Positions 1 through 12,410 of a DNA stretch of 36,905 nucleotides are shown piece by piece. Both the position numbers and the translations under genes were made by a program. Numbering within the stretch: position 1 is the stretch's first letter; every line of letters starts with the position of its first letter. This stretch comes from Spirochaetota bacterium. Its GTDB lineage: Bacteria; Spirochaetota; Spirochaetia; CADAEX01. The notes under the pieces were generated by a model. That model made no database searches, had not been told where the DNA came from, and was given only the letters and a program-made list of their open reading frames with translations. The stretch spans positions 1 to 36,905 of the forward strand of contig WQTU01000127.1 of NCBI GenBank assembly GCA_009786125.1, read 5' to 3'.

Positions 1-832
1 TGGTCAACCCGCAACGCCTGCCCAACCAGCAGCGCCTGGAACCACTTTTGTGCAGAACCAGCCCCCTGTACCAACACCAGTTATGCCAACAACATATCCC
101 GAAACCGCATTGACAACAGCGCGCGAAGAAAAAGAAATTGAGCAAGCTGCAGTGACGACGAGACCAGAGATAAGCCGTGAAACAAGCCCCTGGGGGCCCT
201 GGGGGGGAGTTATTCCTGCCGACACTGATGCTAATATTGGTTATTTCTTAACAAATTTAATAAGAACCAATATTACCCTTCCGCTTATACTTTTATTACT
301 GGCTATTTTACTCATAATTATTGCTTTTATTCTTACAACAAGATATTATTCCAGACTTTCTGTTAGAGAATCATACAATGTTGTGCGTAATGATATTGAC
401 AGCAGAGGTATTGATAAATATGGCAATAGGTCGGATAGTGCTAACAGAAGACCTATTATTATGAAAGTTGCCAACCAAAATGATCAGGTAGTAGGAATCA
501 GCAGAAATATTCATAGATTTAAAACAGGAACTGTTAAGTCTATTGGCGGGGGCAATTCCTCATTTCTTATCTTTCTTTACAAGATACCGGGAGCTATTGC
601 AAGTTTGAAATTCGATGGAACAAAATATATTTTCACCCCATTGCGTCCGGAATTTTTTCCTGCAATCGAGGATAGCGAAGTTGAAAACCCTTTAGATCAG
701 GATATTAAGATAAAAACCGAGAAATTCCAAATGTTGAGTGTGAAATTTTCGGAATATATATCTCCTCTTGAAAAAATTAATTCAACGCTAAAGTTAACTG
801 AAAAGAGGAGTTATTTTTACGATAAAACTTAG
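1..832 (+). CDS. 5'-truncated membrane-anchored protein, unknown function
   Basis: The reading frame is open from base 2, so the true start lies upstream of the window; the GTG at 50 is only an internal possibility. The visible part begins with a Pro/Ala/Gln/Thr-rich stretch of about 35 residues, typical of a flexible linker. After a short charged segment comes one strong hydrophobic helix at roughly 278-345 (a run of Leu and Ile), followed by about 160 residues rich in beta-type patterns and a charged C-terminus. A linker, one membrane helix and a soluble C-terminal domain suggest an envelope-anchored protein. I do not recognise the family; an FHA-like or other small beta domain is possible but unproven. 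It converges on the minus-strand HEAT-repeat gene. The last codons may be frameshifted: the +1 frame stays open to about 870 and reads more naturally there. Confidence 0.6.
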   Translation, partial: GQPATPAQPAAPGTTFVQNQPPVPTPVMPTTYPETALTTAREEKEIEQAAVTTRPEISRETSPWGPWGGVIPADTDANIGYFLTNLIRTNITLPLILLLLAILLIIIAFILTTRYYSRLSVRESYNVVRNDIDSRGIDKYGNRSDSANRRPIIMKVANQNDQVVGISRNIHRFKTGTVKSIGGGNSSFLIFLYKIPGAIASLKFDGTKYIFTPLRPEFFPAIEDSEVENPLDQDIKIKTEKFQMLSVKFSEYISPLEKINSTLKLTEKRSYFYDKT

Positions 833-901
833 CAAAAACAAACCGAAGCTATATAAAACTATGCGGCATTGATGTTTCCGGAGTTATCCATCTAAGAGGG
901 C

Positions 902-2259
902 TTAGAGAACTTCCAGTGTTGCAAGTGCATGATTTCTTACAGATCTTGCCTGTCTTTCATCTTCTGCGATTGCTCTTACTTTATCTTTTAAACTGCTTAT
1001 TCTGTTAAGTCTTATTCCTCTAAGTCCTGCTACTCTTATAACAACTGATCCGCTGGCAAGCATTCTTTCAAAAAAAGGAGCAAGACCGGGATATTCAACG
1101 TTGCAAAGTTCAGCTGCAAGACTTTCTATAAATGCTCTGTTAGCAGCGGTTGGCTCGTTTTCAAAAATGGTTTCAATCATTTTTATTGAATTTGTAGTAT
1201 CTCTGTTTACTGCCAGAGAAAAAGCGTGTCTGCGCATTCCTGGATTGGTTCTTGGATCCAGTGCTCTTGATCTTATATAATCAAATGCCTCTTTCCCCCC
1301 TATTTCCGCAAGAGAATCAAGAGCAGCTATTCTTATACTGTCAACAGGATCTCTGTCTGCCCTGTAAATTAATATTTGAATAAAATCTTTATTTCTTCTC
1401 CTGCCTGCTTCGGTAACAGCTGTGCTTCTTATTCTCCAAACCTCATCTCTCATTGCTTCAAAAATAATTGTATCTGCTTCTTTTCTGTCATATTTTGCGA
1501 TAGCTGCAAGAGCATATATTCTTATTAAAGGGTCGTCTTCCCCATATACTGCCACAAGAACATCAAAACTATCCGCATCTCTTATATATCCAAGTGAGTT
1601 TATTGCAAATTGCCTGGATGTTCTATCAATATCCTGATCAGTTATTATATCCCGCAGAAACTGTGCTGTTGCAGGGTCTTCAAGTTTTCCGATATGAAGA
1701 AGCACCTGCAATCTGACTGCGGAGTCATCATCTGTCTCATATATTTGCATAAGAGGCTGCGAAAACCTTTTATTACCTGTAGCTGCCAATGCTCTTATGG
1801 CTTCGATTCTGAAATCTCTCTGGTTATCTTCCAAAAGTTCGAGAAAAAGCTTTTCGTTTGCTTCTACGCCCTGCATTTCAGAAACATAACGTATACCTGC
1901 AACTATTACACTTCTGTTTTCATACTCTCTGTTTTCAATCAATGTAATTACGCGGCTCATTAAATTATCTGATCTTGCAGCAGTATATAACTCAATAATA
2001 TCTCTCTGAATCTGAGCATTTCTTGTATTTTCAAAAAGTGCCAGAAGCTGATTATTATATGATATGTCTCTGTCTGCAATAAACTCTCTAATAAGACTTG
2101 ATATTTCACTGTGAAGTCCGAAAGCAAGTGTTCTTTCTCTCTCTCTTCTTAATGAAGCAACAGCATCCGCGTCCGCGTCTTCTGCTCTATTCTGCGAAAA
2201 ACAAGGTATAACAAATAAAACAAATGCAAAATAAATTACAAAAAATAATTTTAATAATT

Positions 2260-2263
<4 letters not shown>
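902..2263 (-). CDS. Exported HEAT-repeat protein
   Basis: 453 residues. The N-terminus has a Lys-containing start, a hydrophobic core of about 18 residues and a CFSQ end, so it is a signal peptide. The Cys in the last four residues could also be a lipobox, which would make this a lipoprotein. The rest is a series of about ten repeats of 30-40 residues with the pattern R-x-x-A-x-x-x-L-x-x-I/L-x-D/G, typical of HEAT/PBS-lyase-type alpha solenoids. Such proteins are binding scaffolds without catalysis. The start is GTG at 2261-2263, overlapping the murJ stop codon in a GTGA arrangement, so translation is probably coupled to murJ. It is the last gene of the long minus-strand run. A periplasmic scaffold role is inferred; the partner is unknown. 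Confidence 0.8.
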
Positions 2264-4936
<2,673 letters not shown>

Positions 4937-4958
4937 TTATCCCTGCAAAATATGTTCT

Positions 4959-6044
4959 TTATGTCTTTGCGTATCTTAATAAGACAATACTTAAGAAAAA
5001 GAAAACTATAAAAGCGCCCCATGCACCTGCAAGAGGCGGTATATAACCTAATCGTGCAAACAGGCTCAATACCATTTGCAATATATAATATCCTGCTGCA
5101 AGTATAAGGCTTGTAAGAAAACTCATAATTAAAATATTTTTTCTAAAACTGCCGCCTATTGATGATGCAATTATTGCAACAATTAAAGAAGTTAGCGGAA
5201 AAGAAAATCTTTTATAGTATTCAATAAGCTGAACCCTGTATGAAAGCCCTGCCATTCTAAGATTATTTATCCATTCCCTTGCTTCGTTAACATTCATTTC
5301 TTCAATATTGTTAATTACTCTCCTAAAGGTTGAGGGGCTAAGATTATATCTGGGATTTTCTATTCTTTGAAAAGTTTCAAGAACATATTTTTCTTGATCT
5401 TGATCAAAAAAAAATTTCCTGCAATCTATTAAAATCCACTTCGATAATTCGTTGTCCCAAATTGCCTGTTTGCAGTCAATTCTTAGCGGAATACGCCTGT
5501 TTTCTGATCTGTCCAGTAACATTAAACCTGTAAGGGTTTGTGTAAAATCGTTATAGAAATCAGCATGGTAAATAATTTCCCTGGTGCTGTTCATAACTGT
5601 TATATTATCATTATTAAACTGCCTCTCTGTTCTAAGAAGCCTTGCAGTAAGCTCATTTTTTCTATGATATGTAGTTGTAACAACGCTTTCATGAAATACA
5701 AATGTTAAAATACTTATAATTAATCCGCAAAGAATTAGAGGAAAAGTAAGTTTATAAATTGAAATCCCGGAGCCGAATACTGCAATTAGTTCATTTCTTG
5801 CAAACATTGAACCAAGCGTAAAAGATACAGCAAAAAGGGTTGCAACAGGAATCGCATAAAAAATGCATTTTGGAGTGTAATAAAGCGCGACTTGCAATAT
5901 AGACAAAAACGTTACGTCATTATTAATATAGCGCCATAAATTGCTAAAGATATCCAGCAACTGCACAATCATCATGAATAATAGCAGTGAAATAATAAAA
6001 GAACTAAGAAATGATTTTAAAACCATACGATAAATTATAGTCAT
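4959..6044 (-). CDS. LptF/LptG (YjgP/YjgQ) family permease, second copy
   Basis: 361 residues with the LptF/LptG layout: about three N-terminal membrane helices, a central soluble domain of about 150 residues (beta-jellyroll in known structures), and three C-terminal helices. The N-terminal segment with the F-A-x-S-F-T-L-G-S-M-F-A-R-N-E-L-I-A-V pattern matches the coupling-helix region that contacts the LptB ATPase. It overlaps the preceding paralogue by 4 bases (ATGA), as in most lptF-lptG pairs. In LPS bacteria LptFG with LptB extracts lipid from the inner membrane. Many treponemes lack classical LPS, so the cargo here may be another glycolipid. I would call this the LptG-like partner by order only. 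Confidence 0.88.
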   Translation of the reverse strand: MTIIYRMVLKSFLSSFIISLLLFMMIVQLLDIFSNLWRYINNDVTFLSILQVALYYTPKCIFYAIPVATLFAVSFTLGSMFARNELIAVFGSGISIYKLTFPLILCGLIISILTFVFHESVVTTTYHRKNELTARLLRTERQFNNDNITVMNSTREIIYHADFYNDFTQTLTGLMLLDRSENRRIPLRIDCKQAIWDNELSKWILIDCRKFFFDQDQEKYVLETFQRIENPRYNLSPSTFRRVINNIEEMNVNEAREWINNLRMAGLSYRVQLIEYYKRFSFPLTSLIVAIIASSIGGSFRKNILIMSFLTSLILAAGYYILQMVLSLFARLGYIPPLAGAWGAFIVFFFLSIVLLRYAKT

Positions 6045-7321
6045 CTTAAAAATCTCACTAAAAAAAGTATTGTTGCACTTATTGCTATTACAATATTAGG
6101 AAGCCACATTGCAATAATCGGAGAAGTATTAGTACGTATACCAAGAGTTGTTCCCGCAAACATAATACACCAGTATAGCAGAGAGATGATTAAGCCTACT
6201 CCAAATCCAATAGATTTCCCGCTTCTTCTCGTAGAAAAAAGCCCGATAGGATATGCGAGAAATACAAAAAGAAGACACGCCGCAGGAAGCGAAAATTTCC
6301 TGTGAAATTCAAGCCTGAATGTTTGAAGGAGTCTGTCAGAAGGCGGTTCGGCTAATTGTACATAATTTCTAAAGAACCTCTGCATTTCATTGTTTATAAT
6401 ATTTTTTCTCCCTGGCGAAATATTCACAGATGATAATTCAATAAAATGACCTGTAAAATCCATATAGTTTATATCGTTTGCTAAAATTGTTCTGGAATGG
6501 TCTTCATGCAGCCTTCTTTCTTTTTCCCTTATTGATCTAAAAACATCATAAGAACTCATTTCACGCGGTCCCGGGCTTCTTAGAGCAATGGTTATATCAC
6601 TTAATAATATATTATAAATCATTTTATCTGCTTTAAAATAGCTGTAATCAAACTCTCTCTTTTGGTCCGCGAAATGACTGAAAACATTTGACAATGAGAA
6701 CGATATAATACTTTCGTCATCTCTAGCATCTTCTAAAACAACATTTTCTGCTACTATAAACCTTTTATTACCCTCCGGAGTTCTATCGATAATTATTATA
6801 TCATCGATTGTTTTCCCCTTGACTTCTCCTGTAATAAGAATTGTATCAATATATCTATTAACAGAAAATGATTCTATTTCAAGCGCAGGATTAGCATGAA
6901 TAAGCCTTCTAAGAAGTTTATTATATCCTATTGTTCCTGCGGGCAGAAAATAATCATTTATTATAAAGGATGATGCTGTAAGGAGTCCGCCAATAATTAA
7001 AATAGGGAGAAATATCTGCTTGTAGCTAATGCCCGAAGATTGCATGGCCAATATTTCATTATCAGAACAAAGCCTTGAAACAGCCATAAGAGAGCTTACG
7101 AGAGTTGCAAAAGGAAAAGCAAGAGAAACCATATTTGGCATAAAAAATACCAGCAGCAATACTACTTCGATTAATGGTATTCTTTTGGAAAGAATTTGCT
7201 CTGCCAAAAAAAGTATCTGGTTTGCAAAGAAGATAAAGAAAAAAAAGACAAAGCATACAAAAAAAGAGAGAAGAAATTCTTTTGAGATATATTTGTAATA
7301 AATTGGTATGCTATTAATCAT
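6041..7321 (-). CDS. LptF/LptG (YjgP/YjgQ) family permease, first copy
   Basis: 426 residues, same architecture as the following gene but with a longer central soluble domain (roughly residues 120-320). The N-terminal helices contain ALAFPFAT-like and SRLCSDNEILAMQSSGIS-like segments, the latter being the conserved cytoplasmic coupling region. The last third has three helices, including a Y-P-I-G-L motif. It starts 38 bases after dut and overlaps the second permease by 4 bases. By order it is the LptF-like half of a heterodimer. LptB, LptC, LptA and LptD are not in the window. The extra length in the periplasmic domain is visible, but its meaning is unknown. Confidence 0.88.
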   Translation of the reverse strand: MINSIPIYYKYISKEFLLSFFVCFVFFFFIFFANQILFLAEQILSKRIPLIEVVLLLVFFMPNMVSLAFPFATLVSSLMAVSRLCSDNEILAMQSSGISYKQIFLPILIIGGLLTASSFIINDYFLPAGTIGYNKLLRRLIHANPALEIESFSVNRYIDTILITGEVKGKTIDDIIIIDRTPEGNKRFIVAENVVLEDARDDESIISFSLSNVFSHFADQKREFDYSYFKADKMIYNILLSDITIALRSPGPREMSSYDVFRSIREKERRLHEDHSRTILANDINYMDFTGHFIELSSVNISPGRKNIINNEMQRFFRNYVQLAEPPSDRLLQTFRLEFHRKFSLPAACLLFVFLAYPIGLFSTRRSGKSIGFGVGLIISLLYWCIMFAGTTLGIRTNTSPIIAMWLPNIVIAISATILFLVRFLR

Positions 7322-7359
7322 TTACTTACAAACCGGCAATTTATTGGCTATTTGAAAAT

Positions 7360-7803
7360 TCAAAATCCTGTTGAGCCAAAGCCGCCTTCGCCTCTTTCTG
7401 TATTATTTAAGTTTAATTCTAACTTAAATTCAGCTTTTGTAACAGGTGCTATTATCATTTGCGCTATTCTGTCACCCTGTTTAATTATAAAATCTTCTGT
7501 TCCGAGATTTATCATAATTACTTTTATTTCGCCCCTGTAGTCAGAATCAATTGTGCCTGGGGTGTTTAAAAGTGTAATGCCGCTTTTTAATGCAAGTCCG
7601 GAGCGCGGTCTTATTTGAGCTTCGTATCCTTCCGGTATTTCAATTTTTAAGCCTGAAGGAATTGCTTTTCTTTCGCCTGGCTTTAATGTTTCGTCTGAAT
7701 CTATATCTGCAAAAATATCTGCTCCTGCAGAACCTTCTGTTGCATAAAAAGGCAAATATTTGCTGTTTTTGCAATAACATTTAATTATAACATTATTCTG
7801 CAC
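7360..7803 (-). CDS. dut: dUTP diphosphatase (trimeric dUTPase)
   Basis: 147 residues with all five dUTPase motifs in order: [34 protein letters not shown], and the C-terminal [10 protein letters not shown] that closes over the active site. The enzyme hydrolyses dUTP to dUMP, keeping uracil out of DNA and feeding thymidylate synthesis. The start is GTG at 7801-7803 with GGGA upstream, 4 bases after the M16 peptidase stop. It is complete and of normal length. Confidence 0.97.
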   Translation of the reverse strand: MQNNVIIKCYCKNSKYLPFYATEGSAGADIFADIDSDETLKPGERKAIPSGLKIEIPEGYEAQIRPRSGLALKSGITLLNTPGTIDSDYRGEIKVIMINLGTEDFIIKQGDRIAQMIIAPVTKAEFKLELNLNNTERGEGGFGSTGF

Positions 7804-7807
7804 TTTT

Positions 7808-9076
7808 TTATCCCTTAATCATTATATCATATTTTTTACAATTAATCATTTGAATATTGCCGTAAATAAGTGTATTAAATTTTTTATTTAGAAAATATCT
7901 GTTTATAAAATCATAAATATCGTTAAGCGAGACACTATAAAGTATTTCCAGCGAGTCTTCAAAACTATAACTTCTTCCATTAAAAATATAATGCCGTGCA
8001 AGCCGTTTCATTCTTAATTCCATATCTTCCTGTGAAAGAATCAAACCTCCTTCGAGGTGTGTTCTTGCATCTTCTATCTCTGATTTTTTAAATTTATCAA
8101 GTAAAAATCCGGAAAGTTCTGTATTAAGTTTTGTCATAAAATCATGATATATATCCGGCAGAGTATTTGCATAAATATTCCACATTGAAGAATGAGTAAA
8201 AATAGATCTGTAAGAATAAATTGAATAACAGAGTCCGCTTTCTTCTCTAAGTTTCTGGAATAATCTGGAACTCATGGATTCTCCGGCAAGGGTACTAAAA
8301 AAAAGAAGAATATAATATGTTTTCATTTCTGCAGAAGTTGGAAAAGCAATTCCTGTATTAATATGAATTTGTTTTATAGGGCTGTGATGATATTTAAAAC
8401 TATATTTGCTTTCCGGCTTTATTCTGGCAGGTACAAAGGCTGCTTGTTTCTTTTTTTGAGGCAAAGCCCTATTGAATAAATCTATAGTTTTTTTTATATC
8501 AAAATTGCCGGCAACAGCTAAAATAAGCTTTTCCGGCGTATATCTGTCTGCATAGAAATCAAAAAGAGAATCTCTCTTAATTTTTTTTACATCTTTTATT
8601 TCACCTGTAATTTTATATCCAAGAGAATAAGGATGCCACATTTTTTTAAGGAACAGGTCATAACTGTTTTCATCGGGCAGTTCTTCATATTCATGTATTT
8701 CGCTTATAATTACATTCTTCTCTTTTTGTATTTCTGATTTTTCAAACAAAGGAGAAAATATTATTTCCGATAAAAGATTTATTGCATATTCGATATGTTT
8801 AGATGGAAAAGTGCAATAGAAACAAGTTGTTTCTTTCTCTGTAAATGCATTAAAATTGCTTCCGATTCTGTCAAAACAACGAGCAATTTCTGATGTTGTT
8901 TTGTTCTGTGTTCCTTTAAACAGGATATGCTCTATAAAGTGAGCATATCCCTTTTGTTCTTTATTTTCATCAACAGAGCCATTCAAAAACCAGAACCCTA
9001 TTGAGCAGACCTCTGTATGTTCAACTTTGTCATAGACAAGTCTGGCTCTTGATTCAAGCTCTGAATAACCTATCAA
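7808..9076 (-). CDS. M16 family zinc metallopeptidase
   Basis: 422 residues, the length of single-chain bacterial M16B processing-type peptidases. The inverted zinc motif HFIEH gives ligands His46, Glu49 and His50. The third ligand is supplied by a segment about 75 residues later ([18 protein letters not shown]). The C-terminal half is the catalytically inactive partner-like domain of the family, including an [16 protein letters not shown]-like segment. The start is TTG at 9074-9076, in a TTGA overlap with the pnp stop and preceded by AGGAG. A gene of this family next to pnp is also common in Firmicutes (YmxG/MlpA). No signal peptide is visible, so it is probably cytoplasmic. The substrate is unknown. 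Confidence 0.92.
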   Translation of the reverse strand: MIGYSELESRARLVYDKVEHTEVCSIGFWFLNGSVDENKEQKGYAHFIEHILFKGTQNKTTSEIARCFDRIGSNFNAFTEKETTCFYCTFPSKHIEYAINLLSEIIFSPLFEKSEIQKEKNVIISEIHEYEELPDENSYDLFLKKMWHPYSLGYKITGEIKDVKKIKRDSLFDFYADRYTPEKLILAVAGNFDIKKTIDLFNRALPQKKKQAAFVPARIKPESKYSFKYHHSPIKQIHINTGIAFPTSAEMKTYYILLFFSTLAGESMSSRLFQKLREESGLCYSIYSYRSIFTHSSMWNIYANTLPDIYHDFMTKLNTELSGFLLDKFKKSEIEDARTHLEGGLILSQEDMELRMKRLARHYIFNGRSYSFEDSLEILYSVSLNDIYDFINRYFLNKKFNTLIYGNIQMINCKKYDIMIKG

Positions 9077-11343
9077 TTATGGTCTCTCCTGAAGAAACCG
9101 CCTTTTCTGTTATTATTGCTGTCATGCCTTCTTCCGGAGCTGCCTCTTCTAAAGTCGCCTCTGTCTCTTCCTCGATCCCTGTCTCTATCTCTGTCGTGAT
9201 TTCTGGGCTCTCTGTCGCCGCCTTCTTCTCTGGCTTGCTGTCTTTTTTGTTCCGCAAGTTCCGGATCAATAGCATCAATATGGCTTAAATTTATTCTGCC
9301 CATCCTGTCAACTTCCATTAACTTTACAGGCAACTCCTGCTCTTCTTTTAAAACATCTGTTACCGCATTAACTTTGTCAAATGAAAGCTTCGAAATATGG
9401 CAAAGCCCTTCTTTTCCTGGAAGTATTTCAATAAATGCTCCGAACTCCAGTATTCTTTTTACAATACCGTTATATACTCTTCCAACTTCAGGTTCTTCAA
9501 TAAGCGCGAGAATCATTTTTTTTGCTTCTTCGGCTTTTTCTCTATTTTTTCCAAAAATTACAATTTTGCCTTTATCGTCGATATTTATTGAAGATTCTGT
9601 TTTTTCGGAAATTCCTTTAATTGTTTTTCCGCCGGAGCCAATAACAACGCCTTTTTTATCTGCATCTACAGTCATTGTCAGTATTTGCGGAGCATAATCA
9701 GAAATTTTTCCATCGCCGCCACCAGACATTGCAGGTTTCATAGCTTCAAGAATATGCAATCTTCCTCTTTTTGCCTGTTCAAGCGCTTTTTTCATTAATT
9801 CAGGAGTAACATTGGAAATTTTTATATCCATCTGAAAACCAGTTATGCCATTTTCTGTTCCTGCAACTTTAAAGTCCATATCGCCAAAATGGTCCTCTTC
9901 TCCAAGAATGTCGCTAAGTATTACAGCTTTATCGCCCTGGGAAATAAGTCCCATAGCAATACCGGCAACAGGATTTTGCATTGGAACCCCTGCATCAAAA
10001 AGAGCAAGTGTGCTTCCGCAAACAGTAGCCATTGATGAAGAACCATTTGATTCAAGTATTTCTGATACAACTCTTATTGTATAAGGAAATACCTCTTTAT
10101 TAGGAATAATTGCTTCAACAGATTTCATGGCAAGAGAGCCATGTCCTATTTCTCTTCTCCCGGTTGATATACTTCCTTTTTCTCCAACACAGAATGGCGG
10201 AAAATTATAATGAAGCATAAAGTTGTTATAGCGCCTGTCTCCGTCTATGTCGTCAAATACTTGCTCATCATTTGCCGAACCAAGTGTTGTAACAACAAGA
10301 GCTTGTGTTTCACCTCGTGTAAAGAGAGCTGAACCATGTGTCCTTGGAAGAATTCCGAGTTCGCATGTAATTGCTCTGACCTCATCGTTCTTTCTGCCAT
10401 CAGATCTTTTATTTTCTTCTAAAATTGCATCCCTGAGTATTTTATACTCGAGATCCTCAAAGACTTTATAAATTTCTGCTTTAAAGTCAACACCAGGATT
10501 TTTTTCCTGAAAATATTTTGATGTACTGTTTTTTACAGATGCCTTTGCTTTATTGCGCTCAATTTTGCCGGGCAGAAAACATGCAATTTTGTATTGGTCA
10601 AATGCATAATCCCAAATTGCTTTATAATTAGGTAATTCTTCTACGGTTTTATTAATAGGAAGCTTTTCTTTTCCTGCAATTTTCCCAAGTTCCTTTTGAG
10701 CATCGCATATTTGCTTTATAATAATGCTTGCTTTATCAATAGCTTCGAGCATTATTTCCTCAGAAACTTCATTAGCGCCGCCCTCAACCATTGTTATGCC
10801 ATCAGATGTACCAGCAACTATAATTTCAAGCTGGCTCTCTTTTATTTGCTGAAAAGTAGGGTTTATGACAAATTCATTGTTTCTGTAACATACTCTTACT
10901 GCACCAACAGGTCCCTCAAACGGTATGTCTGATACAACAACTGCTGCGGATGATGCAATGATTGCTATAATATCCGGAGGATTTTCTCGATCTGTAGAGA
11001 TTACAGTTGGAATTAATTGTATATCTCTTGAAAATTCTTTATGAAACAAAGGTCTCATAGGTCTGTCAATAAGCCTTGAAACAAGTATTTCTTTATCTTT
11101 TGGCTTGCCTTCTCTTTTTAAAAACCCGCCAGGGATTTTTCCTGCTGCATAATGTTTTTCATTATATTCAACCTGAAGCGGAACATAATCAAGCCCTTCG
11201 ATCTCGTCTTCAGAATAACAGACAGTAGCTAATACTGCTGCACCCTCATAAGTTGCCCAAACTGCGCCGCTTGCCTGCTTTGCAACTTTTCCTGTTTCTA
11301 ATACTAGTTCTTTGTCACCTATTGGTATTGTAATTTTAGGCAT
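9073..11343 (-). CDS. pnp: Polynucleotide phosphorylase
   Basis: 756 residues. Two RNase PH-like domains, separated by the all-alpha linker, occupy roughly residues 1-545. The second has the catalytic region with GDMDFKVAGTENGITGFQMD. A KH domain follows with the IGSGGKTI loop, then an S1 domain from about residue 625 (GAFIEILPGKEGLCHISKL). The enzyme degrades RNA 3' to 5' using phosphate and is part of the RNA decay machinery. The last 55 or so residues are a low-complexity Arg/Asp/Gly tail with RD and RG repeats, longer than in the Escherichia coli enzyme and probably RNA-binding or disordered. It lies 19 bases after rpsO, a widely conserved pair, and overlaps the M16 gene. Confidence 0.97.
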   Translation of the reverse strand: MPKITIPIGDKELVLETGKVAKQASGAVWATYEGAAVLATVCYSEDEIEGLDYVPLQVEYNEKHYAAGKIPGGFLKREGKPKDKEILVSRLIDRPMRPLFHKEFSRDIQLIPTVISTDRENPPDIIAIIASSAAVVVSDIPFEGPVGAVRVCYRNNEFVINPTFQQIKESQLEIIVAGTSDGITMVEGGANEVSEEIMLEAIDKASIIIKQICDAQKELGKIAGKEKLPINKTVEELPNYKAIWDYAFDQYKIACFLPGKIERNKAKASVKNSTSKYFQEKNPGVDFKAEIYKVFEDLEYKILRDAILEENKRSDGRKNDEVRAITCELGILPRTHGSALFTRGETQALVVTTLGSANDEQVFDDIDGDRRYNNFMLHYNFPPFCVGEKGSISTGRREIGHGSLAMKSVEAIIPNKEVFPYTIRVVSEILESNGSSSMATVCGSTLALFDAGVPMQNPVAGIAMGLISQGDKAVILSDILGEEDHFGDMDFKVAGTENGITGFQMDIKISNVTPELMKKALEQAKRGRLHILEAMKPAMSGGGDGKISDYAPQILTMTVDADKKGVVIGSGGKTIKGISEKTESSINIDDKGKIVIFGKNREKAEEAKKMILALIEEPEVGRVYNGIVKRILEFGAFIEILPGKEGLCHISKLSFDKVNAVTDVLKEEQELPVKLMEVDRMGRINLSHIDAIDPELAEQKRQQAREEGGDREPRNHDRDRDRDRGRDRGDFRRGSSGRRHDSNNNRKGGFFRRDHN

Positions 11344-11362
11344 ATAAATAGATCCTTTTTTA

Positions 11363-11632
11363 TTATTTTCTTAAATTAAGCTGCTCTAGAATATTTCTGT
11401 ATTTCTCGAGGTTAATTCTTTTAAGATATTTTAAGAGTTTTCTTCTTTGACCTACCAGTTTTAAAAGTCCTCTTCTGGAATTATGGTCTTTTTTGTGCTG
11501 CTTAAAGTGTTCTGTCAAAAAGTTAATTCTTTTTGTAATTAAAGCAACTTGAACTTCTGTTGAGCCTGTATCCTTGTCACTTGCTCCAAATTTGGTAATT
11601 ACCTGCTGTTTTTCCTCTTTTGTCAAAGGCAT
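11363..11632 (-). CDS. rpsO: Ribosomal protein uS15
   Basis: 89 residues, exactly the usual size. The conserved core is intact: the TGSTEVQVALITKRI helix start, the LTEHFKQHKKDHNSRRGLL 16S rRNA-binding segment, and the LKRINLEKY C-terminal part. It binds the 16S central domain early in 30S assembly. An AAGGA-type ribosome-binding site precedes the ATG. It lies between ribF and pnp. In many bacteria S15 represses its own translation through a leader structure; no such leader is evident in the short spacer here. Confidence 0.98.
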   Translation of the reverse strand: MPLTKEEKQQVITKFGASDKDTGSTEVQVALITKRINFLTEHFKQHKKDHNSRRGLLKLVGQRRKLLKYLKRINLEKYRNILEQLNLRK

Positions 11633-11657
11633 ATCCTTTTTTCTCCTTTATAAATAC

Positions 11658-12410
11658 TTAACTATTGTACTTTTTAAACCATTTCAAAAAAATATTATCA
11701 ATAACGACTTCCTTTTCGAAAGTTATATTATCTTTTAATATATTTAAATTATATCTGCCATTATCAGGTAAAACCTGTCTGGTCTGATTTTTATAAATAT
11801 AATAGCAGTTATTTTCCTGCTGTACATCAATATTTTTTAAATCAACTGCATATCCAAATTCAAGCATCTGTTCTGCCTGATCAATTTGGCCCTCATTTAT
11901 AAATTCTCTTATAAGGGAGCTGCTTATCGGAACTCCATTAAGCGGCTGTCTTTTCACAATCTCCGTAAAAACTTGATTTGGCTCTAATAAGTCAAAAAAC
12001 TTATTTGCTGTTGTGTCATTATCCTTTCCGCATTTAAAATCCTCGCCTATAACCATTTTTACAAGATTTAGGTGGTCTGTTATGCAAGAAATAAAATAAT
12101 TACCTTTCAGTTTACTAAAATCATCAGAAAAGTCAATTAGTACAGTTGTTGTTATTCCTATCCTCTTTAAAACATCAATTTTTTGGGATAGTGTATAAAT
12201 ATCGCCAGGGAAGTTTTTTTTCCTGAAAAACCATGCAGGGTTTTCCTTAAAAGTAAAAACAACTCTTTCTTCTATTCCTGGAGCAAATAATCTTTTTAAA
12301 AGATGAATATGACCTTTATGGAGACCATCAAAGGTGCCAATAGTTACTCCGGATGGCTCTTTTATATAAAAATCTGCGTCTGTAAAATCTTCCCAATCAA
12401 TTACTTTCAT
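11658..12410 (-). CDS. ribF: FAD synthase-type RibF, riboflavin kinase domain not recognisable
   Basis: 250 residues from the ATG at 12408-12410, which has AAGGGA upstream; the frame extends to 12440 only within truB. The N-terminal nucleotidyltransferase domain is clear, with GTFDGLHKGH (the HxGH-type AMP-transfer motif) and SSSLIRE (matching the family's SSTxIR). Bifunctional RibF proteins are normally about 300-320 residues, with a C-terminal riboflavin kinase domain marked by a G-R-x-L-G-F-P-T-A-N stretch. Here only about 65 residues follow and that motif is absent. The protein may adenylate FMN to FAD without making FMN from riboflavin. It overlaps truB by 14 bases. That it is active is an inference from the intact motifs. 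Confidence 0.85.
   Translation of the reverse strand: MKVIDWEDFTDADFYIKEPSGVTIGTFDGLHKGHIHLLKRLFAPGIEERVVFTFKENPAWFFRKKNFPGDIYTLSQKIDVLKRIGITTTVLIDFSDDFSKLKGNYFISCITDHLNLVKMVIGEDFKCGKDNDTTANKFFDLLEPNQVFTEIVKRQPLNGVPISSSLIREFINEGQIDQAEQMLEFGYAVDLKNIDVQQENNCYYIYKNQTRQVLPDNGRYNLNILKDNITFEKEVVIDNIFLKWFKKYNS

Noticed and set aside
183-210. Run of G and C that might form a G-quadruplex
   Set aside because: Only two G-runs are present; it is coding sequence for a Pro/Trp/Gly-rich stretch.
891-906. Small hairpin at the end of the HEAT-repeat gene as terminator
   Set aside because: Six-base AT-rich stem overlapping the stop codon with no T-tract.
9001-9288. Plus-strand open frame rich in Ser
   Set aside because: It is the reverse complement of the Arg/Asp/Gly-rich PNPase tail and the M16 start; no ribosome-binding site and low-complexity composition.
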